IMG/VR virus record: IMGVR_UViG_3300027917_000020
Location: 1-64,000 of that record
DNA length: 64,000 nt
Strand: one strand, 5' to 3'
Source: a virus
Part shown: piece by piece, positions 7,790 through 18,228 of the stretch
How the letters are laid out: the number at the start of each line of letters is the position of its first letter
How positions within the stretch are numbered: the stretch's first letter is position 1
Notes under the pieces: model-generated
Seen by the model: only the letters and a program-made list of their open reading frames with translations
What the model was told of the DNA's origin: nothing
Databases searched by the model: none
Position numbers and translations under genes: made by a program

Positions 7790-8095
7790 ATGAGTAACGT
7801 ATCACGAATAAGCGATATGGGTTCAGGAACTTGTTGTGAGGGTGACCCTCATAGTGCAACGGGTATTATAATTACAGGTGCAGGGACGGTTTTTGCGGAA
7901 GCCTCAAATGTAGCCCGAATAGGCGATATTTTAATATCAACTTCTTGTGGGCATGAACGAGTTGGTACGATAATTAGTGGTTCCAATACAGTGTTTGCTG
8001 AAGGCTCGAATGTGGCCAGAATAGGTGATAGTTTTGATGGGTGTTTTAGTGGTACTATTATCACCGGAGCAAATACTGTTTTTGCGGGAGGTTAA
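7790..8095 (+). CDS. PAAR-repeat tail spike tip
   Basis: 101 residues built from PAAR-type repeats: VSRISDMGSGTCCEGDPHSA, NVARIGDILISTSCGHERVG and NVARIGDSFDGCFSGTII, each followed by GAGTVFAE or a variant. PAAR proteins form a sharp cone on the end of the spike and bind a metal through Cys/His residues, here CC, H and C. It should cap the gp5-like trimer, as T4 gp5.4 does. Abuts the next gene. Confidence 0.85.
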   Translation: MSNVSRISDMGSGTCCEGDPHSATGIIITGAGTVFAEASNVARIGDILISTSCGHERVGTIISGSNTVFAEGSNVARIGDSFDGCFSGTIITGANTVFAGG

Positions 8096-8632
8096 ATGGG
8101 TGATTCTGAAACCAGAAGTAAGTTAGATGAATTAATAGAAAGTTTGCCGGATACGATAACGCAGTTAGAAACTTCTATTGAAAAAATAGATGACCAGATA
8201 GATTTTTTAACAAATGACCAGACGGGTGTAACTGAAAGTATGTCTATGATGACGACTGCGGCATTGGCGTGGATGGGCGCAAAGGCTACTGCTCTGAATC
8301 CAACTTATAGTGTTGTGACTTCAGGTACATGGGGTGTGGATAATTTAACGGATTGGTGTATTGTAGACCCCGGAGAAGCACCGGGCACTCCATTGTATAA
8401 AATATATTCATGGGGAGAGGTTACAAGTGCCGGTGCTGATATTCCGCAGTATAGACGGCAAGATGATTTTCCAGAAGCTTATGACCATATTAATCATGAT
8501 TTAGGTACAGATGGTACTTATGGTATAGCTGATAAAATATCAAAATTAGGGACGGCGAAAACTTTACAACAAACAAATAAAACAAAATATGAGGGCTTTT
8601 TAAAAGCATATACGAGAAATAGGGATATATAA
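8096..8632 (+). CDS. probable baseplate protein (178 aa), function unknown
   Basis: Starts directly after the PAAR stop codon and overlaps the gp25-like ATG by one base. N-terminal coiled coil (LDELIESLPDTITQLETSIE onward), then a compact domain rich in Gly/Tyr/Trp. No recognised family; position implies a baseplate or spike-related role. Confidence 0.55.
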   Translation: MGDSETRSKLDELIESLPDTITQLETSIEKIDDQIDFLTNDQTGVTESMSMMTTAALAWMGAKATALNPTYSVVTSGTWGVDNLTDWCIVDPGEAPGTPLYKIYSWGEVTSAGADIPQYRRQDDFPEAYDHINHDLGTDGTYGIADKISKLGTAKTLQQTNKTKYEGFLKAYTRNRDI

Positions 8633-9036
8633 TGGCACATACACGAAGTTCAGTTTATTCTGACGTAGATATAGAATTATCTAAACAAACGGACGGTGAT
8701 GTTACTAAAGAAACAAACATCGATGCGATTATTAATAGCCTTACTAATATTGTATCAACCATGCAGGGTTCTCGCAGAATGTTACCGGAGTTTGCCCAAG
8801 ATTTATGGAATTTACTTTTTGAACCATTGGATGATGAGACGGCACGTCAGATTGGAGAAAGGCTTTTAGAAGCTGTTCGTATTTGGGATAACAGGGTTGA
8901 AGTTACACTTGTAAACATGTCCCCTGATTATGACCATAATACATATAGATGTAGCATGAATTTTAGAATAAAAACATTTAGACAACAAGTCGAGCAAACA
9001 GAGCAGACCGTTGACTTTGTTCTATATGCTCAATAA
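8632..9036 (+). CDS. 25: baseplate wedge gp25-like
   Basis: 134 residues, matching gp25/GpW-like (W in P2) size. Motif TMQGSRRMLPEFAQDLWNLL followed by FEPLDDETARQIGERLLEAV and a W-D-NRVEV strand is the standard gp25 pattern. The sheath-initiator/wedge protein links the sheath to the wedge; it precedes the gp6-like gene exactly as in contractile injection systems. Confidence 0.9.
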   Translation: MAHTRSSVYSDVDIELSKQTDGDVTKETNIDAIINSLTNIVSTMQGSRRMLPEFAQDLWNLLFEPLDDETARQIGERLLEAVRIWDNRVEVTLVNMSPDYDHNTYRCSMNFRIKTFRQQVEQTEQTVDFVLYAQ

Positions 9037-9047
9037 TTGGAGGCAAA

Positions 9048-10751
9048 ATGACGCAAGTATTAACTCCTGATTATATTAGTATCGATTTTACAACCGTTAT
9101 AGAACGAATAAAAACTCAATTAGCGGCTTCTGATACATTTCAGGACTATAATTATGAGGGTTCAAATTTTACGGTTTTAATGGAGTTGTTCGCTTATGTA
9201 GCGGAGCTAAATATTTATTATCTTAATAAATTGGCCAAAAATATCCATATCGAAACTGCGGATACTTATGAGGCTGCAAATAGAGCTTCTCGAATGATGG
9301 GTTATGAACCCAAAGGTCCAATTTCTTCACGAGGTGTTGTAACGGTAACAGTCTCAGGCGCAGAAGTTGGTAGAGAGTATAGAGTAAATGAGTTTACGCA
9401 ATTAACATCAACCGAGGAAGATGAAAACGGTGATGCTATTCAGTTTGCTAATACGGTTTTATATAGCGTTACGCCCACTGCTTCTCAATTTTCTTTTGAT
9501 ATGTATGTAAGACAGGGTGTTGTTACCGATTTAACCGGATATACGGGCGAAGATTTAATTGATAACGAATTGCTTTTGCCGGATAATTATGCATATGATA
9601 GTAATTTGGATGATGATTATCCTTCCCTTCAATTATGGGTAAATGATGACTTATGGAGTAGATTAAGCGATTTTTATGATAATTTATCTCCTTATTATAC
9701 TGATTTGGATGCGTATATGTTTATATATGATAGGTATGAGCGAAGTAAGGTTTTGTTTAGTTCATCCCGAAATGTACCATCTTCTGACGATATAATAGCA
9801 TTAAAAGTATTAGTATCGTTAGGTGCGGACGGCAATGTCGGCGCAAATACTATAACAGGATTCCCTGAAAGTTTTGTTTATAAACCTTGGGAAACAAATG
9901 AAGATAATCAATATGTAAGTTCTGAAAATATAGTTATTACAAATCCTGCGGCTACAACTGGTGGTGCTGATGCTGAAACTATTGATACAATACGGGAAAA
10001 TGCAAAAGCAGTATTACATTCCCAGTTTAGAAATGTGACTGCCGTTGATTATGAATCACATCTTGAATCAAGGTCGGATGTAGTTGTGGCGCAAGCGTGG
10101 GGTGAACAAGAAATAGCCCCATCGGGTGATGTTTTAGAATTTAATAGGGTACATTTATCGGTTATTCCGACTGAATTTAGTACCGCAACAATTAATACGA
10201 GCGCAATGAGTTGGTATCCGGGTTGGGAAACAGCAGGCTCGATTGCTATACCTTCAGCTTTTAACCCAGCGTGGCGGAATACGTTATTACAATGGGTTGA
10301 GCCACGAAAAATGATATCAGCTTATGAGGTTATGGAACGACCTGACCTTGTGTATTTTAGTTTTGATTTTGGTGTTAGAAAAAAACGTCTAACTGAAATG
10401 GATGAATTGGCCGCAGATATTAAAAATAAACTTAATTATTGGTTTAGGGCATCTAACCATGATTTTAATGAAACGGTTAATTTTAATGATATAATTGAGT
10501 ATATTATTGACCCGACAGAAGTGTCTCCGACAGATAATTTTTCAAATGTAACGGGTATACGGAATTTAAACCTTAGAGATATTGATGTACATAAGACGGT
10601 TTATGAGCCAAATGAAATAGGCAATTATCCGCAATATATTGAAACAAGCGCAGAATATATAGGCGAAAATAAGTTAAGAAAGATTAAACTTGGTTTTAAC
10701 CAGTTTCCAGTATTACAACTTAATACCGTGGAAGTTACCGAAGAAACCTAA
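9048..10751 (+). CDS. 6: baseplate wedge gp6/gpJ-like
   Basis: 567 residues (T4 gp6 is 660). N-terminal signature FTVLMELFAYVAELNIYYLN and KNIHIETADTYEAANRASRM, then beta-rich regions, then ETIDTIRENAKAVLHSQFRN with VTAVDYESHLE, the gpJ/gp6 core that dimerises around the hub. Preceded by GGAGG. Lies between gp25-like and gp7-like genes, the conserved wedge order. Confidence 0.88.
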   Translation: MTQVLTPDYISIDFTTVIERIKTQLAASDTFQDYNYEGSNFTVLMELFAYVAELNIYYLNKLAKNIHIETADTYEAANRASRMMGYEPKGPISSRGVVTVTVSGAEVGREYRVNEFTQLTSTEEDENGDAIQFANTVLYSVTPTASQFSFDMYVRQGVVTDLTGYTGEDLIDNELLLPDNYAYDSNLDDDYPSLQLWVNDDLWSRLSDFYDNLSPYYTDLDAYMFIYDRYERSKVLFSSSRNVPSSDDIIALKVLVSLGADGNVGANTITGFPESFVYKPWETNEDNQYVSSENIVITNPAATTGGADAETIDTIRENAKAVLHSQFRNVTAVDYESHLESRSDVVVAQAWGEQEIAPSGDVLEFNRVHLSVIPTEFSTATINTSAMSWYPGWETAGSIAIPSAFNPAWRNTLLQWVEPRKMISAYEVMERPDLVYFSFDFGVRKKRLTEMDELAADIKNKLNYWFRASNHDFNETVNFNDIIEYIIDPTEVSPTDNFSNVTGIRNLNLRDIDVHKTVYEPNEIGNYPQYIETSAEYIGENKLRKIKLGFNQFPVLQLNTVEVTEET

Positions 10752-10764
10752 TGTGGAGAAATAG

Positions 10765-13700
10765 ATGAGTAAATTCTCAGATTCAAGTCATTATATTTTA
10801 AAGACATACTTTGACCAGTTATTAGACCCACGTACTGGTACGCATAATTCGTTTTTATCTGGCCAACGTAAGACTATTTGGGCAGATGGCGGTCTTAATA
10901 CCACTTTATACCAAAAAAACGATAGTGGCGATTATATAGCGCATAAATTTTTAATTCAAAGCGTATCCGATGATAATTTTATATTTACATATGTGGAACG
11001 ATTGTCTGACCATAGTGAAGCTACCGAGCTTGAAGTGGATAAAGAAATGTATTTCCGCAAGGATTCACTTTTCCATGACTGGTTACGGGTACACGCTTCA
11101 ACTTATGAGCAATCATTAAACACTAATAAAACCTTTATTTATTTTGGTAAAATTTATACCCTAACAAATGAGCTTCGGAGATATAATATCATATTTGATG
11201 GTATGAAAAACTATGTGGTTTATGCGATACCGGAGCATAATAGAACGGAAAAGTTAGTTGAATTGTTATCTATTTTCTTTGATGAGGTTTATCAAGATAT
11301 TTATAATATGACCAAAACCTTATGGTCGTTTTTTGATGCGAGAGAGGTATCTCTTGACCATATTAATTATATGGCCACTCGTGCTAATATAGAAACTGAT
11401 AAAGATAAAATAGAGACCGAGTTGCTTTTGAGGGAATTCGTTGATACACTTCCGTGGTGGTTAAAACGTAAAGGCAGTTATTCATCTTATCTGGATATTT
11501 ACAAACTGTTACTTGGAAATACCAAAAACAAGCTTAATTTTTATGAGCGTTGGATAGAATGGTGTTTGAAAACGGTACGGACTGGATATGGCAGTATACC
11601 GGACTCAGATTTTGAAGACCATCATTATTTGGAGTTTTATGGTTTAGAACCTACGGGCGGAGCAGGACCTTTTTATTATGGTCAGTATACATCAGCGAGT
11701 TATCCACAGTATGCAGATACTGCGCCGAATGTAGCCAATTGTGGAGAGATTAGTGTAAATTGTAGCAACCTTACTTCATTTGTGGGTTGGGCCGGTCAGG
11801 ATACTGGAAATGATATGACCGCAGTTGGATATAATATACAAATTGATGGATTTAATGCGGCTACAGAAAGTGCTTATTTATACTCTAATGTAACAAGTGC
11901 TGCAAATATTAGAAACTGTATAGAAGTTTCTATGGATTCTTCTTCTGTCCCAAGTGGTGGTTTGTTTGTATGGGCGGCAAGTAATTATCCAGATAAAACC
12001 CTGACTGCTCATGAAACAAATGGTAAAAATTATATCGGTATTTCATATGAAGTTTTAGGCGCAACGCCAAGTGGTGCCGTCACCGGAAGGCGTTTTAAAG
12101 TATGGGAGCATTATAACGGTACTATGTATGCGAGTTCAAGCATAGAAACCTATAATGCTGATACGGAATATTATTTAACAATTCAAAAACTTGGCACTGA
12201 TTTTAAAGTATATGTTTATGATAATTCCCTTAGACGTACTCAAGATTATATAGAAACAATACAATTAAGCCTTCATGAGAATGCTTCTTATAGTGTTAGG
12301 TATGCGGTTAATAGCAGAACCGAGCCGGTAGGTGGTTCATGGACTGGTGATATACAAAATTATTATCAATGGTTTAGGTCAGTTGATTCAGTTGCGATAT
12401 CAGGATATAAAGTATTATCTCCACATTATAGGCTTGAAATTGACTTATCTTCTGAACCGATGGGTGAAGATTTTATTATTAGTCAAAATCAGGCGGATGA
12501 GCTTCTTAGATATTGGGAATATTTAAAACCTGTAAGTAAATTTATCCACTATAATTGGTTAATATCACCCCTTGGTCAAATTGATTCATTATCAACTTCT
12601 GTACCTTTATACAATCAAGCAAATTATACAGCATTTTTAAATACACAGTTTGTCGGCCAGAATTTTGTATCAGCAGGCGTACCATCTGCCGCCGGCGATT
12701 TTTATGAAGAGACATTTAGAGAAATAATTACAGCCGCTGATAGTTTATGGATTGTTCGTCATGGACTTGCATCGGATGAATTAATTATACAAACATATAC
12801 AGCGGCTGGTAAGCAAAATTGGGGGATTCGTCATTATTATCCCGATGAGAATAGGGTAGAGATTGAGTTTGCTGGTTCGGAAAATGGAATTGTATTAGCG
12901 GCGGGATTAAAACCAGCAAATATTGCGTATACCCAATCAACTCCTCTTACTGCATGGAGTGTTCAACATAATCAAGCAACAGCGGCCGCCGCAAGTGGCG
13001 TGGTTTTTGAGTGCGTATCAATATCCGGTAATACTGCGGTTGATTTAACGGCTTCAACAGAACTCGATACTCATTTTAATATAGGTACGGAGGCTTTAGG
13101 TGGATGGACGTCTTATATCGGACCGTCTTATTGGAGTACATCAGCCGCATCTCCTTCTGCAACTTGGGTATGGGATGGAACTCAATATACGCTTAATATT
13201 CCGGTATCGGGAGTAGCGGGACAAAATATATCAGTTCCATTGGTCCCGATAGGAAGTTGGAAAAATGATTTTGTAAGAGAAAAAATTAGATTAACATATA
13301 CAGCTTATGGTAATACACCATCAGCCGGTACTCAGTGGATTTTAGAAGGTACACCTGCGGCCTCTGCGATAGCGGTAAGTCAGAGTCCGCCTGTTAGTTT
13401 AAGAGAAATAAAAACCACTAATTTTGGCGATTGGTGGTATGAATTAGGTAATATAAGTAAGTTAAATTGGGATGTTTATTCTGGAGATATTGTTTATTCT
13501 TATGCGGCGGCATCTGCCGGTTATTATTTTGATGCGCTTATACAAAATAATTATTTTATTGACGCAGACAATGTAGTTGATGGTGATTCTGGAACAAATG
13601 GCACTATTACAGGAATAGATGGTCATATAGTAACAAGTTTATATACATCAGGTGCATTTAGTAGCCAAACAGTGTCGGGTGATTATTTGAATCTAACAGG

Positions 13701-16700
13701 TGGGTTTAAATTTGATTCTGGACTTAATTTCGAAACTGGAGGAGGCTTTTTAACGACCCGTGCGGCAAGTGGTCATTATGTTCAAAAAGATGATGATACA
13801 AGATTAATATTTGATTTTGGCGACAACGGTATCGGAGATTTTGAGATTTGGTTTGATGTATTTTGGGAAGGTGCTCTTCTTGGACCAGAACCAAGATATG
13901 CATATAATACGAATGGTGGACTTGGTGCACCTCCGTATACAGGCTCAGAAATTAGTTATTTCTTCTTAACAGATGTTCTTGGAACCGTAAAAGAGCACAG
14001 TACATACCAAGAGGGTTTAAAATGGGGAACACATAGGAATGCGTTTAATAATATTACATGGCACGTTCATGATTTTAGTCAATACCCAACCGGATATAAT
14101 CTTAATGGGAATCACAATGTAAATTATCCATATGGTGTGGCTAAACGTACAGGGGCTGATATATCTATTCGATTTTGGGATAGTCCAACTCGAGATGGTG
14201 GTGCTCAGACTTTAACTTCAATTACCACAAACCAAACCGATAAAAAGAGATATTTATACGTGTTTGCTTCATGGGGAAATGATAATGAAGAAGCAGATTG
14301 GGTTAGAATCGGTATGAAAAATGTTAGATTAATAAGTGGTGATTTTATACCAAGTGCTGCCTCTACTTTCTGGTTTCCTGACCCCTCATATGATATTTCA
14401 AAAGTTGAAGTGAGACCGATAGGAAGCGGTACTCAAAATGCAACTGCTATACCTTTATTTTCGAGAACAACTTCTGGAGATAACCATACTATACCAAGTG
14501 GTGGGTTATCGGAATTTGAATGGTTTGATATTACAAATGATACAAATGCCCCATCACCGTGGACATGGCAAGATATAGAGGATTTAAACTTTAAGGTTAA
14601 GTTTACACCTCAGTCCAGATTTGATGGTGGATTTTATGTTGATGTAAGCGATTTTGAAGTAAATGGAAAAATTAATGCTTTAACAGATTTTCCGATGAAG
14701 GTATTTCTTAATAATCATTCTGGTAAAAATAATTTAGATTTAACCGGAATATTTAATACGATAGGTAATGATTATACTAAGTTTAGAGTCGTAGATGATT
14801 TGGGCAATACTTTATGGACGGAAGTTGAGCAATGGGATGGTACTGCGGCATCACCTTCTGCTTCGGTTTGGGTTAGAGTGCCAAGTTTTCCAACCACAGG
14901 AATTAAACGATTTAGAATAGAATATGGTAATGAAATAAACAACAATCGAATTGGTACGACAGGTTCGGCTAAAGCGGCTAAAGTATGGGATAGATATTTT
15001 GTTCATGTTTATCATATGAATCAAGTTCCAACCACGGCTTCATATCCAAATCCCCTTATAAATAGTCAAGTATCAAGCGGTAGCAATATGACTGCGTATG
15101 GTCCATTTGGTCCTGATACTGGAGGCCATGCTTGGCAAAATGTTGGAAGCGATAGAACATCAGGAGCAATGGCCATCCGTTTTGATGGAGTTAATGATGG
15201 TTATAGATGTAAAAACGGATTGTTTAATACATTAGGAATGGCAGCTTTTACGATTGAATCAGTTGTAAGCCCACATTCTCCAAATGGTGGAGGAACTGAT
15301 GATTGGATTCTTGATTATAAACATAGTGATGATGCCAATGCGGTACTTGCTCAAAGAAGGGATTATGGCACTCAGAGATTAGAAACATATGCATGGGTAA
15401 ATGGTGGCGGCTTTACGGTAACTTTGCCAATAGGTGTGGATGTAGGCAAATGGTATTATATGGGTGGTAAATGGTCAAACGCAAGACCTTTGGTAGTTGG
15501 CGGCAACACAGGTGAATATTTTAACTTAGTTTCAGGTGGTACTGTAAAAACTGGAAATTTTGATAGAGGTAGCACGATTCATTATATTGGTGATTATCAA
15601 GATGATACTCACAGATGTTGGCCCGGATATATTGGTGAGGTTAGATTATCTAAATGTGAACGACCTAATTCATATTTAAAAGCAACTTATGAAACTATAT
15701 TTGATAGGCTAATAAATTATGGTACGCCATCAGGAGCATCAGGTGAAACTTTTAGTTTAAGCAGAGAAGATATACGGATAACATATCAGCAGCCACTTGG
15801 TCAAACCGGCTATACAGGGCCGTCTTCATATACGTTAGAGAATATAGAGTTTTATGATGTTCCGGTATCGGCTACAAAAATAGAATTTGACGGTTTACCA
15901 CGTGAAGCCGCAGGATATGTATTATTAAACGGTAGAGGTGACCCACCTGATTATGAATATGATTTCGAGGTTGAAATTACTTCAGCCGGTGCCGGTGACC
16001 TTTACACACCGGTCGGCGGAGGCGGCGGAGGATATGATAGCACTTATTATATTTTTGCCACTGAAGTAGCAGGAACAGAAGAATGGGTTTCTTATAATCA
16101 AGCATTGTTTCCATTTGGTGAACAAAAAGGCAATAATGGGAACGCATATGAAGGTGGTATTTGGGTAGATAATAATGGTCAATATGTTTATTTTGGTTCG
16201 ACAGGAGGCGGAAACGCATCACTTGAAGTATGGGAGCATGACGGTTCCGGTGGATTAACTCTTATAGATACAGATGAATATTATGTTGGTGACCCAATTT
16301 TAGGTATATGGGGAGATGGAACTTATATTTATTCAACAAGATATTCTCAATTGACTGCTTATAGTTTCAACGGGACTACTTTAACTCCTATTGATGCTGA
16401 AACCGGCGGAGCCGCAAATGTCTATAAAGACGTATGGGGAGACGGTGATTATATTTATACGGTAGATGATACTGGCGGTCTTGGTGTATGGACATTTGAT
16501 GGCGCAACTCTTACGGAAGAATATAATGAATGGAATGCTTGGAATTATGAAGCAGTATGGGCGTACAAAGATGATAATGGAAAACATATTATCTTTGCCG
16601 CCAGTAGACAAGGGGGCAGTAATTATGGCCCTGCCGGATTAGAAGTTTGGGAATGGGTGCCCGGAGATGCTTTATATTTTAGAGATGGAATAGCTTTTAA

Positions 16701-18216
16701 TAGTGCTGACCATATGGCAGTACATAGTGCTGCACAAAATGGAGATGGTAATATAATATTATATTGCTGTACCAAGGACCCGTCACCTGTATCACCCGGT
16801 GTATTTGGCCTTGTAAGTTATGCTTATGATAGTACGACACAAACTTTAAGTACGGTAGATTGGTATAATAATGATACTTATGATTTTACGGATTGTTGGG
16901 CAACACCAGACGGCACAAGAGTTTACTTCACTATGGGATTAGACGGAATTGCTTATTGTGATGTTGATGGTTCCGGTAATATTACATCACCACCCGGTGC
17001 TGATTATGACCCCGATTATAATTTTAATGCTATTTTTGGTTATCAAGGTTATAGCGCAGGGTCATCTCCATTTAACCCACGTGGTGGAGAAGTTGCCGTA
17101 TTTGGCGCAAGCGATAATATCGGTAATTTGGAATATTTCTTAGATACCCCTTCGGCTAATGGGTATGCGTTGAGAGCAGTTGCGGTATCGGCTAATATGA
17201 ATTATATGCTAACCAATTATTGGGGTTTAAGTGGTGGAGACGCTTTTCATGCTAACGATAACAATAGGGTATGGACAGTAGGCAGTACATCTTATGGTAG
17301 CAGTACCACTGCTGATAGGCTTTATGCTCGATTTATAAAATATTCAAACTGGGGTGGAAACCCTGCGGTAGCGGCAGAGTTTTATAGTGATGCGAATAGA
17401 CAAACATTGCTTAGAAGAATGATTATAAATAATGATAAGGTTCCAAGTAATGCGCCTAATTATGTATATGGTCTTATAGAACCCGGAGATACCACATGGC
17501 CAAATGGTAAAATAACTGGATATATATCTAATATGTTAGGATTGGGTCATGATGCGCCTGAACTTATTATGCCGAAAAGAGCAGTTTCTATGCCTAATAG
17601 ATTGCTCCTTGAATGGAGCAAGCCTCAAAGTGGTAGGGTATATATTCGGGATGATGATTATTATCATATTCAGAGTACAGCCGCAACGATATGGAATATA
17701 AATCATAATTTAAATACTGCCGGTGCTATTATTATGTGTTATGACGAGAGTAGACAGCTTATATTTCCTGATGAAATAGAGCTTGTGGACGCTGATAATA
17801 CCAGAGTAACCTTCAATGAAGCAGTGGCCGGTCATGCTGTTTTTGTCGTATTCCAGAGGGATTATGAGACGGCTTCATTCCTTTCACCGTTTGGCAATCC
17901 AGATATTATAGGATTTTGGAAAGTAGGTACTGGTGGGGATGAAGTTGGTTTTGAGCCAGTAGATAAAAACGATTTAAATACACCAGTTGTAAGTGGCAGT
18001 TTATTATCGTTTACCGAAACCGCTTCAGGCAATGCTGGTTATGTATTAATTAATTTTAAAGTACCCGAAAATGGGGCATATACGTTGAATGAATTCGGTG
18101 TATTTGATGAGAATAAAAATTTACATTATTATAGTAAACTAAGCGATTTACATAAACCGGATGGTGTTAGTTTAGATGTGTTATATAGAATATCCAAAAC
18201 ACCATTAGTAAATTAA
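10765..18216 (+). CDS. giant gp7/gpI-like baseplate protein with lectin and propeller domains (2,483 aa)
   Basis: Residues 1-270 and about 545-612 (LRYWEYLKPVSKFIHYNW) resemble the gpI/gp7 wedge-to-fibre connector, split by an inserted lectin-like beta domain (about 300-540). A W-x-V-x-H-x-L domain occurs twice, near 656-718 and 2299-2364. In between are a beta-sandwich shared with the minus-strand fibre (about 1197-1300), a DUF2341-like domain (about 1293-1412), a LamG/concanavalin-like domain (about 1450-1660) and a probable beta-propeller (about 1760-2130, repeats with GxYIYxxD and LEVWE). The C-terminus looks like a fibre collar. Inferred role: wedge connector fused to host-surface adhesins. 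Third of the 25-6-7 wedge set. Confidence 0.7.
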   Translation: MSKFSDSSHYILKTYFDQLLDPRTGTHNSFLSGQRKTIWADGGLNTTLYQKNDSGDYIAHKFLIQSVSDDNFIFTYVERLSDHSEATELEVDKEMYFRKDSLFHDWLRVHASTYEQSLNTNKTFIYFGKIYTLTNELRRYNIIFDGMKNYVVYAIPEHNRTEKLVELLSIFFDEVYQDIYNMTKTLWSFFDAREVSLDHINYMATRANIETDKDKIETELLLREFVDTLPWWLKRKGSYSSYLDIYKLLLGNTKNKLNFYERWIEWCLKTVRTGYGSIPDSDFEDHHYLEFYGLEPTGGAGPFYYGQYTSASYPQYADTAPNVANCGEISVNCSNLTSFVGWAGQDTGNDMTAVGYNIQIDGFNAATESAYLYSNVTSAANIRNCIEVSMDSSSVPSGGLFVWAASNYPDKTLTAHETNGKNYIGISYEVLGATPSGAVTGRRFKVWEHYNGTMYASSSIETYNADTEYYLTIQKLGTDFKVYVYDNSLRRTQDYIETIQLSLHENASYSVRYAVNSRTEPVGGSWTGDIQNYYQWFRSVDSVAISGYKVLSPHYRLEIDLSSEPMGEDFIISQNQADELLRYWEYLKPVSKFIHYNWLISPLGQIDSLSTSVPLYNQANYTAFLNTQFVGQNFVSAGVPSAAGDFYEETFREIITAADSLWIVRHGLASDELIIQTYTAAGKQNWGIRHYYPDENRVEIEFAGSENGIVLAAGLKPANIAYTQSTPLTAWSVQHNQATAAAASGVVFECVSISGNTAVDLTASTELDTHFNIGTEALGGWTSYIGPSYWSTSAASPSATWVWDGTQYTLNIPVSGVAGQNISVPLVPIGSWKNDFVREKIRLTYTAYGNTPSAGTQWILEGTPAASAIAVSQSPPVSLREIKTTNFGDWWYELGNISKLNWDVYSGDIVYSYAAASAGYYFDALIQNNYFIDADNVVDGDSGTNGTITGIDGHIVTSLYTSGAFSSQTVSGDYLNLTGGFKFDSGLNFETGGGFLTTRAASGHYVQKDDDTRLIFDFGDNGIGDFEIWFDVFWEGALLGPEPRYAYNTNGGLGAPPYTGSEISYFFLTDVLGTVKEHSTYQEGLKWGTHRNAFNNITWHVHDFSQYPTGYNLNGNHNVNYPYGVAKRTGADISIRFWDSPTRDGGAQTLTSITTNQTDKKRYLYVFASWGNDNEEADWVRIGMKNVRLISGDFIPSAASTFWFPDPSYDISKVEVRPIGSGTQNATAIPLFSRTTSGDNHTIPSGGLSEFEWFDITNDTNAPSPWTWQDIEDLNFKVKFTPQSRFDGGFYVDVSDFEVNGKINALTDFPMKVFLNNHSGKNNLDLTGIFNTIGNDYTKFRVVDDLGNTLWTEVEQWDGTAASPSASVWVRVPSFPTTGIKRFRIEYGNEINNNRIGTTGSAKAAKVWDRYFVHVYHMNQVPTTASYPNPLINSQVSSGSNMTAYGPFGPDTGGHAWQNVGSDRTSGAMAIRFDGVNDGYRCKNGLFNTLGMAAFTIESVVSPHSPNGGGTDDWILDYKHSDDANAVLAQRRDYGTQRLETYAWVNGGGFTVTLPIGVDVGKWYYMGGKWSNARPLVVGGNTGEYFNLVSGGTVKTGNFDRGSTIHYIGDYQDDTHRCWPGYIGEVRLSKCERPNSYLKATYETIFDRLINYGTPSGASGETFSLSREDIRITYQQPLGQTGYTGPSSYTLENIEFYDVPVSATKIEFDGLPREAAGYVLLNGRGDPPDYEYDFEVEITSAGAGDLYTPVGGGGGGYDSTYYIFATEVAGTEEWVSYNQALFPFGEQKGNNGNAYEGGIWVDNNGQYVYFGSTGGGNASLEVWEHDGSGGLTLIDTDEYYVGDPILGIWGDGTYIYSTRYSQLTAYSFNGTTLTPIDAETGGAANVYKDVWGDGDYIYTVDDTGGLGVWTFDGATLTEEYNEWNAWNYEAVWAYKDDNGKHIIFAASRQGGSNYGPAGLEVWEWVPGDALYFRDGIAFNSADHMAVHSAAQNGDGNIILYCCTKDPSPVSPGVFGLVSYAYDSTTQTLSTVDWYNNDTYDFTDCWATPDGTRVYFTMGLDGIAYCDVDGSGNITSPPGADYDPDYNFNAIFGYQGYSAGSSPFNPRGGEVAVFGASDNIGNLEYFLDTPSANGYALRAVAVSANMNYMLTNYWGLSGGDAFHANDNNRVWTVGSTSYGSSTTADRLYARFIKYSNWGGNPAVAAEFYSDANRQTLLRRMIINNDKVPSNAPNYVYGLIEPGDTTWPNGKITGYISNMLGLGHDAPELIMPKRAVSMPNRLLLEWSKPQSGRVYIRDDDYYHIQSTAATIWNINHNLNTAGAIIMCYDESRQLIFPDEIELVDADNTRVTFNEAVAGHAVFVVFQRDYETASFLSPFGNPDIIGFWKVGTGGDEVGFEPVDKNDLNTPVVSGSLLSFTETASGNAGYVLINFKVPENGAYTLNEFGVFDENKNLHYYSKLSDLHKPDGVSLDVLYRISKTPLVN

Positions 18217-18228
18217 GGAGAGTTTAAA

